A DNA stretch of 28,919 bases, taken from CAYFSC01 sp964345695. GTDB taxonomy: Bacteria > Bacteroidota > Rhodothermia > Rhodothermales > Salinibacteraceae. This document shows, piece after piece, positions 1 through 7,787 of the stretch. Under the pieces are notes generated by a model that made no database searches, was not told where the DNA came from, and saw only the letters and a program-made list of their open reading frames with translations. The number at the start of each line of letters is the position of its first letter. Positions within the stretch are counted from its first letter, which is position 1. Location of the stretch: assembly GCA_964345695.1 (NCBI GenBank), contig CAYFSC010000016.1, positions 1 through 28,919 of the forward strand. Direction: 5' to 3'. Made by a program: the position numbers and the translations under genes.

Positions 1-2
1 CG

Positions 3-59
3 CGAGACATCGACGGCGACAAATACCTCCTATGCCTCATTCCTTTTTCCTGCCCATGA
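3..59 (+). CDS. 3' end of an upstream gene, cut by the window edge
   Basis: A reading frame open from base 3 ends in TGA at 57-59 and gives 18 residues ending LLCLIPFSCP. The TGA overlaps the ATG at 56-58 that starts the secretin with a proper signal peptide. Such an ATGA overlap is typical of translationally coupled genes. Too little is visible to name the product. By family habit a neighbour of a secretin would be another type II secretion or type IV pilus component, but that is inference. Confidence 0.35.
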   Translation, partial: RDIDGDKYLLCLIPFSCP

Positions 60-1489
60 CCCGTCCCGCAGTTCCTCTCCATCGGCTGCTCTGTGGCCTC
101 GCGGTGATCGCGCTGACGCTGGCCCTCGGCGCTCCGGTCCAGGCGCAAGAACGTCCCCCCGAGCGCCAGATGCGGAGCTACATTCCGGAAGACGAGCTGG
201 TCTCGTTTCCCCCCGACACGCCGTTCGACGAGTTCGTCGAGCTGCTCAATCCGATCTTCCAGCGCGAGCTTGGCAAAGAGATCGTCGACCCGGAAGACCG
301 CACGTTGCCCATCGGCGTCTCGATCTCGGCGACGCACTACTTCGACGCCTTCGAGCTGGTCCTGCGCACCAACGACCTGACCTTTCGCGAAACCGAGCGG
401 GTCTTCATCGTGCAGCCGGCGCCCGAGGAGCAGCAGGCCCGTGGCCCGGTACAGCCTGGGACCGGCCAGCCGGCCGACCAGGGCGAGCAGGAAGGGCCGC
501 TTGCCACCCTCGGCACGCGGGAGATTCGCATCAACGCGATCCTCTTCAACATGAACCTCACGAAGGTCCGCGAACTGGGGCTGGACTGGAGCCAGTTCCT
601 TAGCTCCTCCGGAGGCGGTGGCGGCGGTGGTGGCGCCGGTGGGGGAGGCGGCGGCGCAGGCGGCGGTGCAGGCGGTGCGGGCGGTCAAGGCGGTCAGGGC
701 GGCGGCACGAACCCTCGCTTCTTCGTCGACACCGGCGATCTCTTCGACAACGTGGACGACGTCATCCAGGCGCCCGAGCAGGTCGAACTGGGCGTACTGG
801 CACGGTTTTTCCGCGCTCTGGAAGATGAGAACGTGGGACGCACCATCGCGAATCCGGAGGTCACGGTTCAAAGCAGCGAGGAAGGGCAGATTCAGATCGG
901 CCAGGACGTTCCGATCCAAACGCGCGACTTCTCCGGAAACACCGTCACCCAGTTTTTCGAGACGGGCATCATCGTCGACGTCACGCCGACGCTCATTACG
1001 CAGCCCGTGGCCGACACCTCGGGGGCGCCGTTGCTCGACTTCATTCATCTGGACGTGCGGGTGGAAGACTCGAACAGCCAGCCCTCGGTTTCCGGACCCA
1101 TCATTAATCGCAACCAGGCAACCACCAAAGTGCTGCTGCTGGACGGCGAGGCTACGGCCATCGGCGGCCTGACCACAACGCAGAAGACGACGTCGCGACG
1201 GGGCCTCCCGCTGCTGAAGGATCTGCCCCCGTGGTTCTTCGGCCTGCGGTACGTCTTTGGCCGGGAGGTGACCAACGTGACGGAGCAGGAGCTGCTCATT
1301 GTTCTGCAGGCGGAGATCGTGGACCCGCTTCGGGCCCGGGCCGATCGTAAGGGGCCCCAGGAGGATCTTGTGGACGAACGGCGCAAACGATCGCAGGACG
1401 CCCTCCAAAAACTGGGCGAACAGGTGATTGAGAAGTCCAACTTCCCGACTCCCGAGGAGACGGAAGAAGGGGGCGACTCCGAGAACTGA
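56..1489 (+). CDS. Secretin (GspD/PilQ-like outer-membrane channel protein)
   Basis: This protein of about 477 residues probably forms a multimeric outer-membrane gate for a type II secretion or type IV pilus machine. From the ATG at 56 it begins MTRPAVPLHRLLCG, then a hydrophobic stretch ending APVQAQE, a good Sec signal peptide. A longer start at 32 puts eight extra residues before it and is less likely. A small N-domain-like region follows, then the secretin core with VELGVLARFFRALEDE, IANPEVTVQSSEEGQIQIGQ, DVTPTL and ATAIGGLTTTQ, and an ending ELLIVLQAEIVDPL. This is the usual secretin C-terminal order. It is short for the family (GspD is usually about 650 residues), so it has few N-domains. 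A run of about 25 mostly Gly residues (about bases 612-705) sits between the N-domain and the core. Start choice rests on the signal peptide and the overlap with the upstream frame. Confidence 0.88.
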   Translation: MTRPAVPLHRLLCGLAVIALTLALGAPVQAQERPPERQMRSYIPEDELVSFPPDTPFDEFVELLNPIFQRELGKEIVDPEDRTLPIGVSISATHYFDAFELVLRTNDLTFRETERVFIVQPAPEEQQARGPVQPGTGQPADQGEQEGPLATLGTREIRINAILFNMNLTKVRELGLDWSQFLSSSGGGGGGGGAGGGGGGAGGGAGGAGGQGGQGGGTNPRFFVDTGDLFDNVDDVIQAPEQVELGVLARFFRALEDENVGRTIANPEVTVQSSEEGQIQIGQDVPIQTRDFSGNTVTQFFETGIIVDVTPTLITQPVADTSGAPLLDFIHLDVRVEDSNSQPSVSGPIINRNQATTKVLLLDGEATAIGGLTTTQKTTSRRGLPLLKDLPPWFFGLRYVFGREVTNVTEQELLIVLQAEIVDPLRARADRKGPQEDLVDERRKRSQDALQKLGEQVIEKSNFPTPEETEEGGDSEN

Positions 1490-1511
1490 TTCATCACGAG
1501 TGGGTGGTGGT

Positions 1512-1549
1512 GACGAGAGGCGGCTCTGGACTCAGGGTCGCCTCTCGTC
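1512..1549 (+). terminator. Hairpin terminator after the secretin gene
   Basis: A perfect 11-bp stem, GACGAGAGGCG at 1512-1522 and CGCCTCTCGTC at 1539-1549, encloses a 16-nt loop. It begins 22 bases after the secretin stop. There is no clear T-run after it, so termination may be partial or need other factors. The position and strength of the stem make it the most convincing hairpin in the window. Confidence 0.6.
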
Positions 1550-1695
1550 TATGGCACCGGGCCGTAGAGATCCATCGTTGCGAATGCTCGATGCCGCAAA
1601 CTCGCGAAGGACGGAACACCGGCCGATCCCGCGGGAATACGGGGGAGCGCCGATTGATCCTGTCTTGGCCCCGACCAAACCGCCGCAACCCGCTT

Positions 1696-2484
1696 ATGCT
1701 GCCCGTGTGGCTCACCGACACCGTCACCAGCGACCTGAACCGTGCGCTTCACTACACCAACCTCTGGGGGCTGGAAGGCGTGGAACTGCGGACGGTCGGC
1801 GGGCCCGACGATCGCGTGCCCGAGGTCAACGAGCGCCAGATTCGCGAGCATCTTGAACCGTCCGATCTTCTCGTGGCGGGCATTGTCCCTCGCCTGTTCG
1901 AGGGACCGGTGAGCGATCGGGCGGCGTGGATGAACGACCTGCTGCAGTTCGACGATACGCTCGCCTTCTGCAACCGCGTTCGGTGCCCGCGGGTGGTTCT
2001 CTCCCCCTTTGCCGCCGAGCCGGCGGCCGACGTCGACGCTGTCGCGGACGCCCTGCGCCGGGCCGGGGAAAAGGCCGCGGACTACGACGTGATCTTAGCG
2101 GTGCGCAACGGTCCCGAGACGACCCATCCGACGGGCCGACGTCTTGCGGAGCTTCTCGCGCTCGTGGATCACCCTCACGTGCAGGCGGCCTGGAACCCGG
2201 TAGGCGCCGTGCGCGCCGGGGAAGATCCGGCAGAGGGGTTGGCTCTGCTTGCCGACCGCGTCTCGCTCGTTCGATGCAGTGACGGTCGGGTTGCCAACGG
2301 CAGGTGGGAAGACCTGCCGTTCGGCGAGGGAATGATCGACTGGGAGGAGCAGCTGGCAACGCTCTCGGCGGCGGACTTTCAGGGGCCGCTCAGCCTCGAA
2401 ATCTACGTCGAACCGCGTCCCAAGCACGGACTGCGCGCGGCCACCACCCTCATCCGCATGGTGCGGCATGTTCGTGCCGCCTGA
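1696..2484 (+). CDS. Sugar phosphate isomerase/epimerase-fold (xylose isomerase-like TIM barrel) protein
   Basis: A 262-residue soluble protein beginning MLPVWLTDTVTSDLNRALHY. The frame is open back to 1504, but the upstream part is Arg-rich and looks non-coding, so the ATG at 1696 is preferred. The order of elements matches the AP-endonuclease-2 / xylose-isomerase-like barrel: GLEGVELR near the start, PRVVLSPF in the middle, then LAVRNGPE, AAWNPVGA, LVRCSDG, FGEGMIDWEEQL and LSLEIYVEP. Known members bind a divalent metal with Glu, Asp, His and Glu on strands corresponding to the last set. Here only the final Glu (in LSLEIY) is clearly kept; the others read as Arg, Asn and Arg/Cys. It may be a non-metal or non-catalytic relative. 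No substrate can be assigned. GatC follows 110 bases later on the same strand. Confidence 0.72.
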   Translation: MLPVWLTDTVTSDLNRALHYTNLWGLEGVELRTVGGPDDRVPEVNERQIREHLEPSDLLVAGIVPRLFEGPVSDRAAWMNDLLQFDDTLAFCNRVRCPRVVLSPFAAEPAADVDAVADALRRAGEKAADYDVILAVRNGPETTHPTGRRLAELLALVDHPHVQAAWNPVGAVRAGEDPAEGLALLADRVSLVRCSDGRVANGRWEDLPFGEGMIDWEEQLATLSAADFQGPLSLEIYVEPRPKHGLRAATTLIRMVRHVRAA

Positions 2485-2501
2485 GTCCCGTGCCGCTTGA
2501 G
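2473..2501 (+). repeat. Short direct duplication across the isomerase-like stop codon
   Basis: CGTGCCGCCTGAG at 2473-2485 is followed at a 16-base period by CGTGCCGCTTGAG at 2489-2501, with one mismatch. The first copy contains the stop codon of the preceding gene (TGA, 2482-2484). It looks like a slippage duplication. Confidence 0.6.
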
Positions 2502-2594
2502 CCGTGCAGACCTGCCGCAGTGAAACCCGAAACCGGCACGTCGGTAGAGCCGCCCCAACTCGCCGCCATCAACCGCTTCCCGTTTTCCACCGCC

Positions 2595-2882
2595 ATGGCA
2601 ATTTCGCGTGACGAGGTCCGCCGCATCGCATCGCTGTCTCGGCTTCGCTTTTCCGACGAGGAGGAAGCTCGGATGGCCGAAGAGATGAGCCACATTCTGG
2701 ACTATGTCGAAACCCTGAACGAGGTCGACACGGCCGGCGTCCCTCCGATGTCGCATCCGCTCGACCTCGAAAACGTCACGCGCGAGGACACGATTGAGCA
2801 GCGCATCGACCAGGAGCAAGCCCTGGCCCCGGCGCCCGACCGCTCCGACGGATACTTTCGGGTCCCGAAAGTCGTGGAGTAA
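2595..2882 (+). CDS. gatC: Asp-tRNA(Asn)/Glu-tRNA(Gln) amidotransferase subunit C
   Basis: A 95-residue protein matching the small GatC subunit in length and sequence order: MAISRDEVRRIASLSRL at the N-terminus, a helical HILDYVETLNEVDT region, the VPPMSHPLDLENVTREDT segment and the ending GYFRVPKVVE. GatC stabilises GatA and GatB, which convert misacylated Glu-tRNA(Gln) or Asp-tRNA(Asn) to the correct amide form in the cytoplasm. The frame is open upstream to 2304, but homology-like sequence begins at the ATG at 2595. GatA and GatB are not nearby, so the subunits are encoded at separate loci. The upstream 110 bases hold no other gene. Confidence 0.93.
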   Translation: MAISRDEVRRIASLSRLRFSDEEEARMAEEMSHILDYVETLNEVDTAGVPPMSHPLDLENVTREDTIEQRIDQEQALAPAPDRSDGYFRVPKVVE

Positions 2883-2885
2883 TCC

Positions 2886-3522
2886 GACACGTGCAGGACC
2901 TCATCCGGGCGGTCGTTGGACGTGCGCGTGGCGCGAGCGGCCTCGTTCTGCGAGGACGTGACGGACCCGGCGACGTGCGAGACGGTTGGGCCGTTCCGTG
3001 CAGTGACGCTGGAGTGGACCACCGCGTCGGAGATCGACAACACCGGGTTCGAGGTGCAGCGGCACGACGCGGCGGCCGACCGGTTCGTCACCGAGGGCTT
3101 CGTAGAAGGCGCCGGAACGACCGATGCGCCCCAGGCCTATCGGTTCCGGGTTGACGTCCTGGAGGCAGGGATGCACCGGTTCCGCCTCCGCCAGATCGAT
3201 ACCGACGGCCAGGCGGCGTACTCGCACGAGGTGACGGTGCGGGTGGGCCATCGGTGGGCCGTACGCACTCCGCGCCCTGGCGCCCAACCCCGCCCGCGGC
3301 TGGAGCGAGCTTCGCCTGACGACGCAAGACGCGCAGCCGGTCCGCGTCCAGGTGTATGATCTGCTGGGTCGGCACGTGGCCACGCCCTTCCGGGATCGGG
3401 TGGCGGCCAGCCGTCCCGAAATCATTCGCCTGCGCACCGACGGTTGGGCGCCCGGTTCGTACTTCGTGCGCATCATCGGCGAGCGGTTTGCCACCACGCA
3501 GCGTCTGATCGTGCTCGAATAG
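2886..3522 (+). pseudogene. Frameshifted, 5'-truncated T9SS-exported protein remnant
   Basis: Two frames together encode the usual C-terminal end of a large secreted Bacteroidota protein. The first, same frame as gatC, gives an Fn3-like module with VTLEWTTASEIDNTGFEVQR, FVEGAGTTDAPQAYRFRV, FRLRQIDTDGQAAYSHEV. The second, shifted by one base from about 3245-3257, gives GGPYALRALAPNPARG, VQVYDLLGRHVA and PGSYFVRIIGERF, ending at TAG 3520-3522. That is a type A T9SS sorting domain. Joining the frames needs removal of one base. There is no signal peptide and no plausible start: the Fn3 part begins just after the gatC stop with only a TTG at 2916. The 5' part of the gene is therefore missing as well. 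A sequencing error could explain the frameshift but not the lost 5' end. Confidence 0.72.
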
Positions 3523-3540
3523 GTGGAGACCGCGGGCGCG

Positions 3541-4398
3541 CTAGGCCGCAGACTTGAAGGCCTCCTCGGGGTCGTACGCCTCGAACCCGAGGCGCTGCAG
3601 ATAGGCGTAGGTCGGTGCAAACTCCTCCCGGAGCCGCTCATGCAGCGCGGGCGGGAGCGCCTCCCGATCGGCCGTTCCGAAGAGCGACAGCAGCGTCTTC
3701 TTGGCGCGGTGAATCAGAGGGCTCTCCAGCATGCGGGTGTAGAGGCCCGGCGCGTGTTCTCGGATCGGAGGGATGGTGGCGCGATACAGCCGCCGAAACC
3801 ACGGACCGCCGGTCGGATTGCTGGGGCGATCCTCGGCGTTCGGGACCGGCACCGGGGAGAGGTCGAGGAAGTCTTGCACCTTCGCCCAGAAGGATGCAGG
3901 AGCACGACGGCCCTCTTCAAGGCTGACAATCCGGAAGCGCTCGGCGCCGAACCGCTCGCGAAAGGGAGGAAGGGTCTTTTCGTAGTGGCTGTCACGGACG
4001 AACGGGGCATTCGCGTCGAGCGCGTCGCCGAGGGGGGCTGCTTCCGAGACGTGCCCCAGTTGCTTGTGGTACTGGAACTGCGACCGCAGGCGCCGGATCG
4101 GGTCGCGGACGATGGCCAGGGCCCGCGCCTCCGGGTTGTACCTGCGGATGGCGTCGGCCACCTGCGGGTGCCGGTAGTACATGACCGTCGCGTCTCCGAA
4201 ATACTCGAACGGCCGGTCGAGCGGAAAATGGGCATGGTAGGCCTCTAAATCGTCGGGGCCGTATGCGTCGAAGTCGCCGAAAAAGTAGAGCTCTTTCATG
4301 TCCGCCATGAAGACAGACGGGTGCTGGTCGAGCAGGTGGTAGAGCCAGCTGGTGCCTGCTTTGTTAACGCCGACAAGGAAGAGATTTACTCGATGCAT
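3541..4398 (-). CDS. PAPS-dependent sulfotransferase
   Basis: A 285-residue enzyme expected to move a sulfo group from PAPS to a hydroxyl or amine on a glycan, lipid or small molecule. The start MHRVNLFLVGVNKAGTSWLY places the 5'-phosphosulfate loop (NKAGTSW, Lys13) at the N-terminus, as in the family. KELYFFGDF at 36-44 resembles the KELHFF-type element of glycan sulfotransferases. LAIVRDPIRRLRSQFQYH at about 94-111 is the 3'-phosphate binding motif with Arg98 and Ser106. The frame is open upstream to 4728, overlapping the pump gene, and that extension lacks family features. There is no signal peptide or membrane segment. It lies 149 bases downstream of the RND pump genes on the same strand, but a functional tie is not evident. 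The acceptor is unknown. Confidence 0.85.
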   Translation of the reverse strand: MHRVNLFLVGVNKAGTSWLYHLLDQHPSVFMADMKELYFFGDFDAYGPDDLEAYHAHFPLDRPFEYFGDATVMYYRHPQVADAIRRYNPEARALAIVRDPIRRLRSQFQYHKQLGHVSEAAPLGDALDANAPFVRDSHYEKTLPPFRERFGAERFRIVSLEEGRRAPASFWAKVQDFLDLSPVPVPNAEDRPSNPTGGPWFRRLYRATIPPIREHAPGLYTRMLESPLIHRAKKTLLSLFGTADREALPPALHERLREEFAPTYAYLQRLGFEAYDPEEAFKSAA

Positions 4399-4449
4399 CG
4401 CGCGGACACGTCGGTGCAGGTCGACTGGCGGAAGAAAGACACGGACGGT

Positions 4450-4470
4450 TGTCGCTTGGTCGCAGCGACA
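4450..4470 (-). terminator. Possible hairpin between RND permease 1 and the sulfotransferase
   Basis: Arms TGTCGCT (4450-4456) and AGCGACA (4464-4470) form a 7-bp stem with a 7-nt loop, 78 bases after the pump stop. On the - strand a pyrimidine stretch with TCTTTCTT follows about 14 bases on. It may act as a weak terminator or processing site. Confidence 0.3.
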
Positions 4471-4547
4471 CCACGGATGGATTGGAACGGCTCCGGAGAT
4501 CGATTGATGCATCGACACAGACGGAAGAGGCCGCCCCTCGACGCGGC

Positions 4548-7500
4548 TCACCGGGAGAGTGCGCCGGCGAGGCCGCGCCCCCAGTCGCGCAGGTCGTCGA
4601 AAAAGACGTAGACCGCGGGCAGCAGGACCAGCGTGACGACCGTCGAGAACGCCAGGCCGCCGACGATGGCCCGCGCCATCGGGTAGTAGGCCGGACCGTC
4701 GCCCCCAACCTGCGTGGTGCCGACGCACAGGGGGATGAGTCCCAGGATCGTCGTGGCAGCTGTCATCAGGATGGGACGCATGCGCTCGCGTCCGCCGCGG
4801 ACGACGGCTTCATGACGCGATAAGCCCTGTGTGCGCAGCAGGTTGATGTGGTCGATCAGCACGATGCTGTTGTTGACCACGACTCCAATCAAGATCAGCA
4901 CGCCGATCCAGGCCATGATGGAAAACGTGGTGTTGGTGAGCAGGAAGAACCAGAACACGCCCACGATGGCAAACAGAATCGACGTCCAGATGGCCGCCGG
5001 GTGGATCAGGGACTCGAATAGGGCCGCCATCACAAGGTAGATGAGTGCCAGCGCAAGGAGCAGGTTGAACAGCATCACGTTCTGCGACTCTTCTTCCTCG
5101 CGCACCTGCGTCCCGTAGCTCCAGCGGTAGCCGGTAGGCAGGCTCAGGGTGGCGAGCGCCGCGTCGATGCGCTGGCGCACCTCGGGCTGGGTAAGGGCCT
5201 CGTCGTAGCCGACAGTAATGCCGGCCACCGTCGTGCGGTCCTCCCGCTGGATGGACCGCGGGCCCCGGCGCACCTCCAGGTCGGCCAGAGCGCCCAGCGG
5301 AATCTGGGCGTTCTGGGCCGCCGCGCCGGGGCGCTGCAGCGGAAGGGCGCGCAGCTGGTCCATGGACTGGCGATCGGACTCCTGGAAGAGCAGCCGCATC
5401 TGAACCTCGCCATTGCCTGTGCGAAAGCGGCGCAGCGGCTGTCCCCGCATGGCAGCCGACACCGTCTGCGCCACCTGCTGCGAAGAAAAGCCGTACTGGT
5501 GAGCGCGGTCCCGGTCCACGACGACGCGGACCTCTTGCTCGCCCTGCGCCACGTCGGCAGCGACGTCCTGCACGCCCGCGACGCGACGGAGGCGTTCCAC
5601 CACCGATCCCGCGTGGGCCGCGATCACGTCGCTCGACGGCCCCGACAGGGTAAGGCGAAGGCTGTTGCCGTCGTCTCCGCCCTCGCGCGTGAAGGAGAGG
5701 CGCCCGATCGTCAGCTTCGGGAGAACGGCGCGCATCGAATCCTGGATCGCGGCCACGCTCTTCGTGCCGTCCTTACGGAGCAGGATGGTACTCTGTGCAT
5801 AGTTGGCGCGGTAGTAGCTGTACACCGATGCGATCTCGAACGCCTCCTGGTGGGCAAACAGTACGTCTTCCACCTCCGAAATGGACTGTTCCACGCGATC
5901 CACGGTGTAGGTGTCGTGGAGATCGAAGTAGAGGCGCACCTCCCGTTCGGTGTTGTCGTTGGGGAAAAAGTCATTTTTCACCAGGGCCGCCGGAACGGCC
6001 ACACTGGCCAGCACGGCGAGGATGGTGAGGGCGGCCACCCCACGACGGCGGAGGAAGCCGTCCAGCAATCGCGTGTACCGGGACGACAGCCCGGCAATCC
6101 AGCGGGCCTCCTGCGTGGAGCGGGGCGGGCGCAGGCGGCTCGTCAGCAGCGGCACAACCGTCAGCGAGATGAGCAGGGAAATGCCGAGCGCGATGCAGAT
6201 GGCCACGGACACGTGCTTCAGAAAGAGCGTGACCTGATCGGACTGGCTCACAATCATCGGCAGGAAGACAATGGCCGTCGTCAGCGTTCCGGCCGTCACG
6301 GCGAGACCGACTTCTTTCACGCCGCGCAAGGTGGCCGCTTCCCGACTCGACGAAGATGACGGTGCCTCGGAGTCCGGGCCGACGGAGTCTGGGAAAGGAG
6401 CCCCAGAGGAGGAAAAGGCCGGAGGATCGGTCGGGCCTTCGGAGGCCGCCTCGCTTTCCTCGCCGGCCACGGCAAGATGCTGATGCCGGTGAATATTTTC
6501 CGTCACGACGACCGCATTGTCCACCAGCATCCCAACGGCGAGCATCAAGCCCATCATGCTCAGCACGTTGAGCGACAGGCCGAAGAAATACAGCGCCCCT
6601 ACGGTCACCAGAATGGAGATGGGCACCGCCAGCGTGACGATCATCGTGGTGGCCAGGCGCCGCAGGAACAGATACAGCACGATCAGGGCAAAGACACCGC
6701 CGAGGAGCCCGGCGAGGAGCAGGTCCCACAGCGACGAGGTGATGCCCTCGGCGCTGTTGTCCATGACATACACGTTGATGCCCTGCATCTCGGGGTCGTC
6801 GCCGAGATCGGCAATGGCGGTTTCGACGCGACCCGCAACCTCCACCGTGTTGGCGCCCGACTCTTTGGAGACCACGAGGCCGACGGCGTAGGTGCGATTG
6901 AGGTGCCGGCCATGGTCGAGCTTCGGCTGCTTCAAGGCGACCGTCGCCACATCTTTGAGGCGCACGCCCGCGTCCGTAACAACAAGGTCGCGGATGGCGT
7001 CGAGCGTTGCGAGTTGGCCGACCGGCCGCACCATAAATCGAGTGCCGCCGTCCGTGACGCGACCGGCCGCCACCGACAGATCGCTCCGGCGCAGTGTGGT
7101 TGCCAGGCTTACCAGGTCGACGCGATGCGCCGCGACGCGATTGGCATCCAGTTCGATCTGTACCTCGCGTGGCGCCACGCCCTGCAGCTCCACCTGCGAC
7201 ACCCCGTCGATCCGCTCCAGTGGGCGCTTCAGCTTACGATCCAGCAGCTCGTACGCCCCGGCCAGGTCGCGGTCCGACGAGATCCGCACCTGCAGAATGG
7301 GCATGTCGGTGGTGGAGAACTGAAAGACGAAGAACCGTTCCAGGTCGCCTGGAAACTGATCGCGAACCCCGTCGAGCTTCTCGCGCACCTCGATGGCCTT
7401 GAGGTCGGTATCTGTCCCAAACCGGAAACGGAGCAGGATCTCGGCGCGGTCTTCGTAGGACGTCGCAGTCATGCTTTTCACGTCCGTGATGGTCGCCAGT

Positions 7501-7709
7501 CCTTCCTCGGCGGGGCGCGTGATCTGCCGCTCGATCTCTTCGGGCGTCGATCCGTCGTAGGGGATTTGCACGAACAGCACCGGCGCGTCGAACTCGGGGA
7601 AGAGCTCCAGCGGCACGAGGCGCGTCGCGATGCCCCCGATCACGATGAGGCAAACGAAGACCATCAGCGTCGTGACGGGGCGGCGGAGAGCGGTCTTTGT
7701 GATGGACAT
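4548..7709 (-). CDS. RND family efflux permease 1 (AcrB/HAE-like)
   Basis: A 1053-residue inner-membrane pump protein of normal RND length. It starts MSITKTALRRPVTTLMVFVC (TM1), followed by a large periplasmic loop, the TM2-TM6 block (about 328-530), a second periplasmic loop and TM7-TM12. TM4 reads AVGMLVDNAVVVTENI with Asp397-Asn398 where AcrB has two Asp; TM10 reads GVVVNNSIVLID where AcrB has a Lys. This VDN/VNN pairing is found in many uncharacterised RND pumps, so the coupling ion cannot be assumed. A Ser/Pro/Glu-rich stretch at about 412-456 enlarges the cytoplasmic loop between TM4 and TM5. It lies 78 bases after RND permease 2 and probably shares its adaptor. Substrates may be drugs, bile-like compounds or lipids; the sequence does not say. 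Confidence 0.92.
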   Translation of the reverse strand: MSITKTALRRPVTTLMVFVCLIVIGGIATRLVPLELFPEFDAPVLFVQIPYDGSTPEEIERQITRPAEEGLATITDVKSMTATSYEDRAEILLRFRFGTDTDLKAIEVREKLDGVRDQFPGDLERFFVFQFSTTDMPILQVRISSDRDLAGAYELLDRKLKRPLERIDGVSQVELQGVAPREVQIELDANRVAAHRVDLVSLATTLRRSDLSVAAGRVTDGGTRFMVRPVGQLATLDAIRDLVVTDAGVRLKDVATVALKQPKLDHGRHLNRTYAVGLVVSKESGANTVEVAGRVETAIADLGDDPEMQGINVYVMDNSAEGITSSLWDLLLAGLLGGVFALIVLYLFLRRLATTMIVTLAVPISILVTVGALYFFGLSLNVLSMMGLMLAVGMLVDNAVVVTENIHRHQHLAVAGEESEAASEGPTDPPAFSSSGAPFPDSVGPDSEAPSSSSSREAATLRGVKEVGLAVTAGTLTTAIVFLPMIVSQSDQVTLFLKHVSVAICIALGISLLISLTVVPLLTSRLRPPRSTQEARWIAGLSSRYTRLLDGFLRRRGVAALTILAVLASVAVPAALVKNDFFPNDNTEREVRLYFDLHDTYTVDRVEQSISEVEDVLFAHQEAFEIASVYSYYRANYAQSTILLRKDGTKSVAAIQDSMRAVLPKLTIGRLSFTREGGDDGNSLRLTLSGPSSDVIAAHAGSVVERLRRVAGVQDVAADVAQGEQEVRVVVDRDRAHQYGFSSQQVAQTVSAAMRGQPLRRFRTGNGEVQMRLLFQESDRQSMDQLRALPLQRPGAAAQNAQIPLGALADLEVRRGPRSIQREDRTTVAGITVGYDEALTQPEVRQRIDAALATLSLPTGYRWSYGTQVREEEESQNVMLFNLLLALALIYLVMAALFESLIHPAAIWTSILFAIVGVFWFFLLTNTTFSIMAWIGVLILIGVVVNNSIVLIDHINLLRTQGLSRHEAVVRGGRERMRPILMTAATTILGLIPLCVGTTQVGGDGPAYYPMARAIVGGLAFSTVVTLVLLPAVYVFFDDLRDWGRGLAGALSR

Positions 7710-7787
7710 GGCGGGAGGAGTCAGGAAATGGCGGGGGCGTCCGGCCGGACGGCAGCGCAGCCTGCCGCTTCGTGCACCGGCTTCTTC

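Noticed and set aside
3541..4398. Sulfotransferase as part of the efflux operon function
   Set aside because: It is only downstream on the same strand, with 149 bases and a possible hairpin between. Nothing in sequence links the substrates.
4399..4728. N-terminal extension of the sulfotransferase up to 4728
   Set aside because: It overlaps the end of the RND gene, is Arg-rich, and the PAPS loop is at the N-terminus in this family.
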